Part shown: positions 1 to 7,100 of the stretch, in pieces
How the letters are laid out: each line of letters starts with the position of its first letter
How positions within the stretch are numbered: the first letter of the stretch is position 1
Source of the DNA: JAUHWL01 sp964416385
GTDB lineage: Bacteria; Bacteroidota; Bacteroidia; Flavobacteriales; Schleiferiaceae
DNA length: 13,004 bases
Assembly: GCA_964416385.1 (NCBI GenBank)
Contig: CAYQDW010000066.1
Location: forward strand, 1 to 13,004
Direction of reading: 5' to 3'
Translations under genes and position numbers: made by a program
The notes under the pieces: model-generated
Databases searched by the model: none
The model's input: only the letters and a program-made list of their open reading frames with translations
What the model was told of the DNA's origin: nothing

Positions 1-5
1 CTTGC

Positions 6-1682
6 TTAATCTACAATGCCCTTGCCGGGCACAAAGCGCTTCCAATAATCCTGTATGGTGGCTTTCATGTCTTTGCGCAAAAGCAAGATACCAATCAGGT
101 TGGGTAATGTCATCAAGGCAATGGCAATACCTGAGAAAGTCCATACGATAGTTGTATCTATAATAGCAGCTAAGAAAAAGCCTATCACGTAGATAATACG
201 ATAATAGCGAACATACTTTGAGCCGAACAAAAAGGTAACGCTTCTGTCTCCATAATAGCTCCAAGAGATGGCCGTAGAAAACGCGAATAGCAATAAACCG
301 ATTGAAACAATGTACTGGCCATAATTACCAAAAAGGCCGCGATTAAACGCCAGGGCCGTTAATGGCGCGCTATGAATAAGAGATTGCCCTTTTATTTCTA
401 CCCCATCAGGCAAGGCAGCAATTCTGCCCTGATGCACCTGTATGACACCGGTAAACGTGTGGTCATATTCTGTGAACACCACATCCTCAGCTACAGAACG
501 GGCATGCAACAACGTAAATTCTGCTGGCAGTTTGCCCTCAGTTAAGGTTAGCTCTCCTGTAAAGAGATCAATTGTACCCTTATCATTGATAAAATTGAAC
601 AGCTCTTCATGCTGCGTTGGGTTCGATTCATCGTAGGTGCCATTTAGCACATAGGTATCAGCCAACTGAAAGACATTTTCCGTTTTCTCATTCCAAACAC
701 CGCTGCTCAGCAGGGCCATACCGGTGAGGGTACAAATGATGATCGTATCAATAAACGGCTCAAGAATAGCTACCATACCTTCAGAAGCTGGATGCTTGGT
801 ACGTGCGGCAGCGTGTGCGATGGGTGCACTTCCTTGGCCAGCTTCGTTACTGAAAAGTCCGCGGTTAACGCCACGATTAAACGCATAAGCTATCGTTGCA
901 CCGAGAAAACCACCTGTTGCCGCTGATCCGCTAAAAACATCACTAAAAATGGCAATGAACGAAGGGATTATATTTTCGTAGTTATACAAGATTACGGATA
1001 ACACACCGATAAAATAAATGATGGCCATAGCGGGCACCAGCTTAGACGTGGTTGCAGCAATACGCTTGATACCGCCAAGAATGATCAAACCTAATAGAAC
1101 ACTTAAAACAGCTCCCGTAAGTATTTCATTAATGCCAAACGTTGCCTTTAAGCTACTGGCAATGCTGTTGATTTGTGGCATATTGCCCGTACCAAAACTA
1201 GAAATGATGGTAGCTATGGCAAAGATTACTGCCATCCACTTCATGTTGAGTTTATTTCTCATGTAGTACATGGGGCCGCCACTTGCTGTGCCATCATCTG
1301 TAAATTCACGGTACTTATGGCTCAGGGTTACTTCAACAAACTTGGTAGTCATGCCCAAACCAGCGGTAACAAGCATCCAGAATAACGCTGCCGGGCCACC
1401 CAGGTGTATGGCAAATGCTACTCCGGCAATATTTCCGGTTCCAACAGTTCCACTCAGGGCAGTTGCAAGGCTTTGAAAGTGCGATGTATCACCAACGGCT
1501 TCGGGTTGGTCAAACTTGCCCATAACAATGCGCCATGCCTGGCGGAAATAGCGAATTTGAGGGAAACCGAGGTAAATTGTAAAAAATAAGCCGGTGCCCA
1601 GAAGCAGGTAAACAAACCAGGGTGAGCCCCCGATATAGCTATCAATTGTTGCTAACAGGTCATTGAGATCTTGTAGAGACAT
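6..1682 (-). CDS. Sodium:alanine/amino-acid symporter, AGCS family
   Basis: The 558-aa product is a polytopic inner-membrane protein predicted to couple uptake of alanine, glycine or a similar amino acid to an inward sodium gradient. Family hallmarks are visible: GTVGTGNIAGVAFAI at residues 78-92 followed by GGPAALFWM, TKFVEVTLSHKYRE at 113-126 with GGPMYYM at 135-141, and NRGLFSNEAGQGSAPIAHAA at 273-292. The C-terminal membrane part contains LLLFAFSTAISWSYYGD (463-479). About ten hydrophobic segments are apparent. Residues about 330-437 form a largely hydrophilic insertion between two membrane segments, so the protein is longer than the compact members of roughly 450-480 aa. The ATG at 1682 is chosen because the first membrane segment begins about 20 residues later; no Shine-Dalgarno sequence is seen. 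A hairpin with a U-tract lies only 26 bp upstream of the start. Family assignment is strong; the exact substrate is inferred from the family. Confidence 0.95.
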   Translation of the reverse strand: MSLQDLNDLLATIDSYIGGSPWFVYLLLGTGLFFTIYLGFPQIRYFRQAWRIVMGKFDQPEAVGDTSHFQSLATALSGTVGTGNIAGVAFAIHLGGPAALFWMLVTAGLGMTTKFVEVTLSHKYREFTDDGTASGGPMYYMRNKLNMKWMAVIFAIATIISSFGTGNMPQINSIASSLKATFGINEILTGAVLSVLLGLIILGGIKRIAATTSKLVPAMAIIYFIGVLSVILYNYENIIPSFIAIFSDVFSGSAATGGFLGATIAYAFNRGVNRGLFSNEAGQGSAPIAHAAARTKHPASEGMVAILEPFIDTIIICTLTGMALLSSGVWNEKTENVFQLADTYVLNGTYDESNPTQHEELFNFINDKGTIDLFTGELTLTEGKLPAEFTLLHARSVAEDVVFTEYDHTFTGVIQVHQGRIAALPDGVEIKGQSLIHSAPLTALAFNRGLFGNYGQYIVSIGLLLFAFSTAISWSYYGDRSVTFLFGSKYVRYYRIIYVIGFFLAAIIDTTIVWTFSGIAIALMTLPNLIGILLLRKDMKATIQDYWKRFVPGKGIVD

Positions 1683-1701
1683 AAACTTGTTTTAGGATGA
1701 G

Positions 1702-1709
1702 CGAACATA
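1702..1709 (-). promoter_or_regulatory. Weak candidate -7 element for the symporter gene
   Basis: Read on the minus strand this is TATGTTCG, one mismatch from the Bacteroidota -7 consensus TAnnTTTG. It lies about 20 bp upstream of the symporter start codon and just after the U-tract of a hairpin. No convincing -33 TTG is present at the right distance because that position falls inside the hairpin. Weak evidence; transcription could instead come from upstream through the hairpin. Confidence 0.2.
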
Positions 1710-1733
1710 AAAAATCCCCGCCAGTTGGCGGGG
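1709..1733 (-). terminator. Intrinsic terminator or attenuator ahead of the symporter gene
   Basis: On the minus strand a 7-bp GC stem (CCCCGCC/GGCGGGG, positions 1716-1722 and 1727-1733, loop of 4) is followed by one A and then six T. This is a good factor-independent terminator for minus-strand transcription. It is the second terminator after the 927-aa gene and ends only 26 bp before the symporter ATG. It may be a backup terminator for the upstream operon or an attenuator in the symporter leader. Confidence 0.7.
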
Positions 1734-1772
1734 TAACGTTTTGTGGAATGTGGGTTTTGATTTTATTGGGTA

Positions 1773-1899
1773 CCCACGGTTGAAGCCGTGGGCTTTTGGT
1801 TGAAACCGTTGGCAAAAATTAACTCACCCCACGCCAATGGCATGGCAGGCCCAAACCCCTCTCTTTGGAAGAGATGGGGAGCATTTGGCATAAACAAAA
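1773..1899. repeat. Composite REP-like palindromic repeat, copy 1
   Basis: The element begins with a palindrome, CCCACGG-TTGAAG-CCGTGGG (1773-1792), and a weaker related sequence (GGTTGAAACC, about 1798-1807). It continues through AACTCACCCCACGCCAATGG (from about 1820) and an imperfect inverted repeat CCCCTCTCTTTGGAAGAGATGGGG (about 1856-1879), and ends in TTTGGCATAAACAAAA. The same blocks in the same order recur at 8150-8252, and the AACTCACCCC plus CCCCTCTCTT/AAGAGAGGGG core recurs at 7101-7140 on the other strand. It sits directly beyond the terminator of the 927-aa gene. Non-coding; the organisation resembles REP elements, but no cognate REP-associated transposase is in the window. Confidence 0.75.
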
Positions 1900-1923
1900 A
1901 GCCCACGGCCTCAGCCGTGGGCT
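1891..1923 (-). terminator. Intrinsic terminator of the 927-aa T9SS cargo gene/operon
   Basis: On the minus strand a perfect 10-bp stem (AGCCCACGGC with GCCGTGGGCT, positions 1900-1909 and 1914-1923, loop of 4) is followed by TTTTTGTTTA. It lies 32 bp beyond the stop codon of the 927-aa gene. The stem contains the same CCCACGG/CCGTGGG sequence as the palindrome at 1773-1792, so a repeat-family palindrome appears to serve as the terminator. Confidence 0.85.
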
Positions 1924-1955
1924 ATTCTTAAATATTAAACTTTAAATCTTACCTG

Positions 1956-4739
1956 TTACTGCACCACTATTTTCTCTACTGCGGTTTTGTCTCTGGCTGT
2001 TACTTGTAACATGTACACGCCTGTGGCCAACTCTGGTAAGTTTAACACATAGCGGCCACTTGGGTTGGCTGTTTGGTCTTCTGCCAAAATTTGGCGGCCG
2101 GTAAGATCTGACAATACCAACTGCACATCTGTAAGATGCTGGGGTTGGTTTTGCACCGCTACTTGTACAAAGGCAGAGGCAGGATTGGGGTAAACGTTTA
2201 AGTTAAGTGTGGCTTTTTGTTCGCGGAGCTGGCGCTGGCGTTGTTCTTCTTCAAAACGCAGTTGTGCTTTGCCTGTTAACCCGCTAGCCTTATAATCACT
2301 ACCGCAAAATGTGTTTAAAAACGCCTGGTCGGTAACAGTTATCGTGTTTTCACCTTGGCCATAGAAGTCTTTTACACGCACTTCTGTATTGGGCAAAAGC
2401 TCACCATCTGGTTTTATTCGCGTACCATAAAGTGATTCAAGTACCAAATCATAATTGCCCATTGCACCAACCGTACCTTTTACTAAAATATTCTCAGCAC
2501 GAACGTACAGGGTATTGCCAATTTGTTCGCTAACTACCTCATCCGTTGGTGAAATGACGTCATTTAGCTCTATAGTACCTGGCGTAAAAAGCATCCAATT
2601 GTTATCCATTTCAACAGAGCCGCCTGCGTCTGACATGGCTTCTTGTAAAGAACCGTGTTTTGCTGTGTTAAATAAGTCATATGTAAATACTTGGAAGGTA
2701 TTTACTTGCTCACCATCATAACCCTGTTGCATAAACCAGGCATCTAAAACAACTTTTAGTTTTATTCTGCTCAATTTTGGCATGCCTTCTACCAAAATAT
2801 CATGTACAATGGTTGGTGGAATTGGATCTTGCTCTGGGTATAGTGTATTTACCATACGTAAGGCAAACGCTATTTTTTTTGCGTCTCCAACATTGTAATA
2901 TTCTGAAGTTAAGATAGCCGTTGTTCTTCCGTTTGACGCAGACAATCTATGGGTCAATTCAAAATTACCTCCGCCTACTTTATCAAGTTCTGTTTTTAAT
3001 GATTCAATATAGTTTAACGGCATTAATCCCATATCAAACTCTAATTGAAAGGCAAAGAGCAGTGAGGTTTTTCCCATATCCCAATCTAACGCAGGGTTTA
3101 GGGCATACTGCAGCCCATCGGTTAGCCTTAGCGAAACGTCTTTGGTAGAAACGGGATAATCTTCGGGATCAGGTAGCGGATAGTTGACAGGGAACAAATC
3201 AAGATAATCACCTATCTCGCTTATTTGCGCTGGCTTGTCATACACCTGGAGTTTTGGGGTTCGGAGTAATGCGAATAGCCCCATGATGTTATTGTAGGCA
3301 GGGTAGGTATAATGAAAGATGTCTTTAGGTTGACCATTGTATGCTGTAGGCATGGTACCGGGAGCAAGTAAATTTGGTGATTTATGCCTATCCTTGTCTG
3401 TAATACTGCCTACGATTCTGCTCTCCATAAAAGAAGCAGTTGGTGCTTGCGGCCTTACAGGCTTTTCCCTGATGTCAAGTGCTACATTTAAAAAATCAAA
3501 TTCGTCTGTTAAGAATTTCTTTCCTGCTGTACCAATTTCTTTTGCCAATTTACTTTCGTTTGTCTTAGGCTCTTTCCCAATTAATGGAATTTGGTTGTAT
3601 TTCACTACAAGTTTAGTTCCCTCTTCTTCTACATTAAAGGCTGAAACGACTTCGTCAATGCCCAAACCAGTACCTTTTTTAACAAGTTCAATTGCTAGCT
3701 TTTTAAATTGATTTTCGAGTGATTTATAGTCCTTTAGGTCATTTTCATATTTAGTCATGGCCGTTTCATAAGCAGATAACAAATCTGCCATTGATTTATA
3801 AATAACCTGACCTGGAACATCAACAACGTCTCCATTTTCATCGAAATCAAACTGCAAAAAAGCTTTATCCATCACACCATCTTTGGTAATATCTTGTTCA
3901 ACGGTTACACCTCTTGATTGCAAGTCCATTTGCAACTCTGTTATCCCTTCAAACTCTAAATCAAATTTGGTTTTAAACATGCATTGGCATGGGTCATACC
4001 CCATCTGAAAGTCGGCAGCATACCACGTTGCATATCCAGTTTTATTGTTTTTACGTGGGCTTACAACCTTCACTATATCCGTTGGTTGATCCAAGGCCTG
4101 ATCAATACTTGATGCATGGCGCAAAACTCCTGATAGTTGTTGGTAATCTTTGCTACCCTCTGTAAATCGTAAGGTCACCGCAACATCATCATACTGCTTC
4201 TCAAACCACCAAACATTAAAGAAAATTCTGAGTGTACCTCTATATCTGTTGTAGAGTACAAAATAAGGGGCGCTACCCGGGTTAGGCTGCTCATCAAATG
4301 TATTCCAAGCGTTTGCAGGCTTGTTTACCGTAGCGTTACCGTTAGGTAATTTACCAATGTGCATCCACATCAATTCCCAACCGTCTTCCCAATGATAATC
4401 TCGGTCTTCTTCTGTTCCCGGTAAATTGTACAAATATTCTAAGGTAGTTCCATTAGACGATCCGTATGGCCAATACATGCCGTATGAATCCGGATAACTA
4501 GAAGGCAGATTCCAGCCTAAAGCCGACTTATCTATAAATACTTGCGTACCATTAAAGTACCAATTAAACCACGTGTTTATAAAACTGCCCGGGTCGTTTG
4601 GGTACATCAGTGTCCACTCGGGGTTGTATGGGTTATTTGGATTGGTAGATATGTTGCGTACGCAAGAATATGTTTGGGCTTTGGCAAAACTACCTACAAA
4701 GAGCAGTAAAGCCAAAATGGGTATAATTAATTTCTTCAT
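1956..4739 (-). CDS. Large secreted protein with C-terminal T9SS type A sorting domain
   Basis: The 927-aa precursor starts with a Sec signal peptide (MKKLIIPILALLLFVGS, likely cleavage after AKA at residue 21). The mature protein opens with a Tyr/Trp/Asn/Pro-rich region: YSCVRNISTNPNNPYNPEW at 24-42, and WEDGWELMWMHIGKLPNGN at 117-135. A charged, helix-prone stretch follows at about 317-356. The body is not recognised. Residues 845-927 match the T9SS type A C-terminal domain: NVYPNPAS, then SDLTGRQI, then ATGVYMLQVTARD and a terminal VEKIVVQ. Such domains direct cargo through T9SS for release or attachment at the cell surface. The ATG overlaps the TGA of lipoprotein B (ATGA, 4739-4736), implying translational coupling. 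A decayed N-terminal relative lies at 5659-6150. Export is well supported; the molecular function is unknown. Confidence 0.9.
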   Translation of the reverse strand: MKKLIIPILALLLFVGSFAKAQTYSCVRNISTNPNNPYNPEWTLMYPNDPGSFINTWFNWYFNGTQVFIDKSALGWNLPSSYPDSYGMYWPYGSSNGTTLEYLYNLPGTEEDRDYHWEDGWELMWMHIGKLPNGNATVNKPANAWNTFDEQPNPGSAPYFVLYNRYRGTLRIFFNVWWFEKQYDDVAVTLRFTEGSKDYQQLSGVLRHASSIDQALDQPTDIVKVVSPRKNNKTGYATWYAADFQMGYDPCQCMFKTKFDLEFEGITELQMDLQSRGVTVEQDITKDGVMDKAFLQFDFDENGDVVDVPGQVIYKSMADLLSAYETAMTKYENDLKDYKSLENQFKKLAIELVKKGTGLGIDEVVSAFNVEEEGTKLVVKYNQIPLIGKEPKTNESKLAKEIGTAGKKFLTDEFDFLNVALDIREKPVRPQAPTASFMESRIVGSITDKDRHKSPNLLAPGTMPTAYNGQPKDIFHYTYPAYNNIMGLFALLRTPKLQVYDKPAQISEIGDYLDLFPVNYPLPDPEDYPVSTKDVSLRLTDGLQYALNPALDWDMGKTSLLFAFQLEFDMGLMPLNYIESLKTELDKVGGGNFELTHRLSASNGRTTAILTSEYYNVGDAKKIAFALRMVNTLYPEQDPIPPTIVHDILVEGMPKLSRIKLKVVLDAWFMQQGYDGEQVNTFQVFTYDLFNTAKHGSLQEAMSDAGGSVEMDNNWMLFTPGTIELNDVISPTDEVVSEQIGNTLYVRAENILVKGTVGAMGNYDLVLESLYGTRIKPDGELLPNTEVRVKDFYGQGENTITVTDQAFLNTFCGSDYKASGLTGKAQLRFEEEQRQRQLREQKATLNLNVYPNPASAFVQVAVQNQPQHLTDVQLVLSDLTGRQILAEDQTANPSGRYVLNLPELATGVYMLQVTARDKTAVEKIVVQ

Positions 4740-5662
4740 GGTATTTTTCTTCCTTTGAATATGTGTGTTAATGTGTCTCCTAAGTAAGGTTGCGTAGCAT
4801 CCGGTCCTTTATAAACCATGGTAAATCCTCCTTTCGAATCAACTTCTATCGTGCCTCTATCTATGGCACCCCCGTTTAGGAAATAACCTTTGTGGTTATA
4901 TAGAAAGGCAGAAATCCAATTAGACGATTGAATATTAGAAATCGTATCACCTAAATTGTGCAGATTGATAAACCATCTCTTTTCATGCGTATTTATATTA
5001 GCCAATTGGTCATTGGCGTCTATAGATAGCACCTGTACATCAAAGCTATCTAAGCCATTGTCTAGTACACCTCTATAAGTTCCATAAGTCTGAAAGTCAG
5101 TATTGAACGAGGCAATTAACCGGAAGGTTTGCGCCACGCTGTCCTTACCGTCATCATCAGGAAAGCACTGCAAATCGGGCGTATATTCCAACACATGGCT
5201 AATGGTAATATCCTGTGGTCTTGCCTGATTCAAAAAGTTACGATCGGGTGTTGTTGCTTTATTAAAGACTTCCGCCCCAACATACCAAGTGTGTTTGTAA
5301 CCGGCTTCATCATACTCTGAGCGAAAGCGGAGCATGGCACCGAGAAAGGAACTATCAGTATACCAGATACCTTTACTTGCCAATTCGGGATTAGACTCTT
5401 CCATAATAAACTTCGCACTCGGCAAAGTCTTACCATAGCAGGGATCGTAGTTATCGCAATCGGGGTTGGTGGGGTCCAGGCAATCGTCTTTACAGCAGGT
5501 GGTAAAGAGGGCTAGAGCGGCAAGGGCTGTAAAAAAGCGTAGTCCTCGTATTGACCTCACCCCCCGGTTTAACCTCACCCCCAGCCCCTCTCCATCCCGA
5601 AGTCTCGGGAGGAGAGGGGGGCGCTCCGATTTGTGATTTGAGGTAAATATTGAATTTTTCAT
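4736..5662 (-). CDS. Putative outer-membrane lipoprotein, copy B (function unknown)
   Basis: The 308-aa frame has an odd N-terminus. Residues about 13-31 are the translation of a palindromic repeat, followed by a lipoprotein-like signal (RSIRGLRFFTALAALALF, then TTCCKDDC). The first Cys (residue 56) or the second (57) could be lipidated; the lipobox is relaxed. KDD after the Cys resembles an acidic surface-export signal of Bacteroidota lipoproteins. An in-frame GTG at 5560 (residue 35) would give a normal-length signal peptide, so the true start may be there rather than at 5662. The mature part begins Cys/Asp/Pro-rich (CLDPTNPDCDNYDPCYG). A later segment (HTWYVGAEVFN, then ITISHVLEYTPDLQCFPDDD) vaguely recalls a PKD-like beta-sandwich, unproven. 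The stop overlaps the start of the T9SS cargo gene. Homologous to copy A (6153-7073). I do not recognise a family. Confidence 0.8.
   Translation of the reverse strand: MKNSIFTSNHKSERPPLLPRLRDGEGLGVRLNRGVRSIRGLRFFTALAALALFTTCCKDDCLDPTNPDCDNYDPCYGKTLPSAKFIMEESNPELASKGIWYTDSSFLGAMLRFRSEYDEAGYKHTWYVGAEVFNKATTPDRNFLNQARPQDITISHVLEYTPDLQCFPDDDGKDSVAQTFRLIASFNTDFQTYGTYRGVLDNGLDSFDVQVLSIDANDQLANINTHEKRWFINLHNLGDTISNIQSSNWISAFLYNHKGYFLNGGAIDRGTIEVDSKGGFTMVYKGPDATQPYLGDTLTHIFKGRKIP
5571..5628. repeat. Palindromic repeat inside lipoprotein B (copy 1 of 2)
   Basis: A long hairpin forms from CCCCTCTCC (5585-5593) and GGAGAGGGG (5611-5619), extended inward by TCCCGA (5595-5600) and TCGGGA (5605-5610) around the loop AGTC, with one bulged A at 5594. 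It is flanked by AACCTCACCCCC (from 5571); a second CCTCACCCCC lies nearby at about 5555. It is read in frame as SERPPLLPRLRDGEGLGVRL. It is related in sequence to the CTCACCCC...CCCCTCTCTT elements elsewhere in the window. An identical copy lies at 6982-7039. Confidence 0.85.
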
Positions 5663-6150
5663 ACGCTGAGTTCGTTTGTTTTTTTATTAGCACTGATTTT
5701 ATCTCCATTTGGAAAATATCCCAAATTCATCCATAGTAACTCCCAACCGTCTTCCCAGCGGAAATCACGCTCTGGTTCAGGAATTGTACGCGGCTCGGCC
5801 GGGGTATAATTGTAATCGTAAAAGCGATGCAAATAGGAAGCATAATTGGGCATTTGTTCATGCCACGGCCACAACATTTGATACGTACCGTTAATTGGGC
5901 CTTAATGCAGCTGTGTAATATTTGCCTGTCACTCTGGCGATTTCCCAATATCTATTGCATCAAAAGGATTGTTATACCAACTAAAACCGGTATTAATAAA
6001 ACTTCCCGGGTCTTCTGGATACATGGTCTGCCATTCCAAATTATAGGGGTCATTCGGGTTGGTAGAAATATTGCGCACACATGAGTACACCTGTGCCGAC
6101 AGATTGCCTATTGAGGCAATTAATATTAGGATAAAACTTAATTTCTTCAT
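5659..6150 (-). pseudogene. Truncated, stop-interrupted copy of the T9SS cargo N-terminus
   Basis: A single reading frame from the ATG at 6150 aligns with the first ~135 residues of the 927-aa cargo. It has a signal peptide (MKKLSFILILIASIG, then NLSAQ), YSCVRNISTNPNDPYN, YPEDPGSFINTGFSWY, and finally FRWEDGWELLWMNLGYFPNGD. The frame is broken by an in-frame TGA at 5929-5931 and an in-frame TAA at 5902-5904; the two halves are in the same frame, so there is no net frameshift. The remaining ~790 residues, including the sorting domain, are missing. The frame ends in TNELSV at a TGA overlapping the lipoprotein B start, where upstream sequence resembling that of lipoprotein A (AAAAACAARCGA) begins, marking the duplication/deletion junction. 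Its ATG lies 2 bp after the stop of lipoprotein A. A 73-aa secreted fragment could still be made. Confidence 0.85.
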
Positions 6151-6152
6151 GA

Positions 6153-7073
6153 TTATTTAATTTTTCGCCCTTTAAAGGTATGCCATTGGCCATCGCCTAT
6201 AATTGTTGAGGCATCTCTTCTGTAATTCATTTCAAAATTGCCATCAATGTCAACTTTAATTGTACCTTCAATACCAGTTGTAAAATGGCCTTCATAGTTA
6301 TAGAGAAAGGCCGACAACATATTTGGCCAATTAATGCTAGCATCAGACGTTAAAGTGTCTCCTCTATTATGAAAATTGATGAACCAATCTTTTTTCCATG
6401 TGTTTATATTGCTTAATTGACCGTTAGCATCAACACCCAAAATCTGCACATCAAAACTATCCACCTCATTATCTAGAACACCTCTGAATGTGCCGTAAGT
6501 TTGAAAATCGGTATTGAACGAGGCAATAAGTCGGAAGGTTTGTGCTACGCTGTCTTTACCGTCATCATCCGGGAAGCATTGCAAATCGGGCGTATATTCC
6601 AGAACATGGCTAATCGTAATATCCTGAGGTCTTGCCTGATTCAGGAAGTTGCGGTCGGGTGTTGTTGCTTTATTAAAGACTTCCGCCCCAACATACCAGG
6701 TGTGTTTGTAACCGGCTTCATCATACTCTGAACGAAAGCGAAGCATGGCACCGAAAAAGGTGCTATCTGCATACCAAATGCCTTGATTAGCCAAATCGGT
6801 ATTAGACTCTTCCATAATAAACTTCGCACTCGGCAAAGTCTTACCATAGCAGGGATCGTAGTTATCGCAATCGGGGTTGGTGGGGTCCAGGCAATCGTCT
6901 TTACAGCAGGTGGTAAAGAGGGCTAGAGCGGCAAGGGCTGTAAAAAAGCGTAGTCCTCGTATTGACCTCACCCCCCGGTTTAACCTCACCCCCAGCCCCT
7001 CTCCATCCCGAAGTCTCGGGAGGAGAGGGGGGCGCTCCGAAAGGTGATTTACGGTAAATGAGCTATTTTTCAT
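6153..7073 (-). CDS. Putative outer-membrane lipoprotein, copy A (function unknown)
   Basis: The 306-aa paralogue of lipoprotein B has the same architecture: about 12 unique residues, the translated palindromic repeat, a hydrophobic signal (FFTALAALALF), TTCCKDDC, a Cys/Asp/Pro-rich start and a soluble domain ending FKGRKIK. The in-frame GTG alternative start is at 6971. Residues 13-92 are identical to copy B at the nucleotide level. The middle is about 90% identical in protein and the last ~100 residues differ considerably (for example WPNMLSAFLYNYEGHF against WISAFLYNHKGYF). The stop TAA is 2 bp before the ATG of the decayed cargo gene, echoing the ATGA overlap of the intact pair. The function is unknown; the pairing with an adjacent T9SS cargo suggests a surface-associated partner, which is inference. 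Confidence 0.8.
   Translation of the reverse strand: MKNSSFTVNHLSERPPLLPRLRDGEGLGVRLNRGVRSIRGLRFFTALAALALFTTCCKDDCLDPTNPDCDNYDPCYGKTLPSAKFIMEESNTDLANQGIWYADSTFFGAMLRFRSEYDEAGYKHTWYVGAEVFNKATTPDRNFLNQARPQDITISHVLEYTPDLQCFPDDDGKDSVAQTFRLIASFNTDFQTYGTFRGVLDNEVDSFDVQILGVDANGQLSNINTWKKDWFINFHNRGDTLTSDASINWPNMLSAFLYNYEGHFTTGIEGTIKVDIDGNFEMNYRRDASTIIGDGQWHTFKGRKIK
6982..7039. repeat. Palindromic repeat inside lipoprotein A (copy 2 of 2)
   Basis: This is identical to the element at 5571-5628, offset by 1411 bp. The outer stem is CCCCTCTCC (6996-7004) with GGAGAGGGG (7022-7030). Both copies lie at the same codon position of their genes, so the insertion predates the tandem duplication or was spread by conversion. 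Confidence 0.85.
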
Positions 7074-7100
7074 TTCGCTTGTTTTTCAACTCAGTCTCCT

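Noticed and set aside
1773..1923. Possible CRISPR-like array from repeated palindromes
   Set aside because: Repeats are unequal in length, not regularly spaced, recur far apart in the window, and no cas genes are present.
3337..3711. 124-aa plus-strand open frame opposite the T9SS cargo gene
   Set aside because: It lies wholly inside a well-supported gene on the other strand and has no start signal or known family features.
5659..6150. Frameshift or stop-codon recoding (TGA as an amino acid) in the cargo remnant
   Set aside because: The two halves are in the same frame, so there is no frameshift. A TAA follows eight codons after the TGA, TGA is a normal stop in panB and lipoprotein B, and most of the gene is missing. 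Simple decay fits better.
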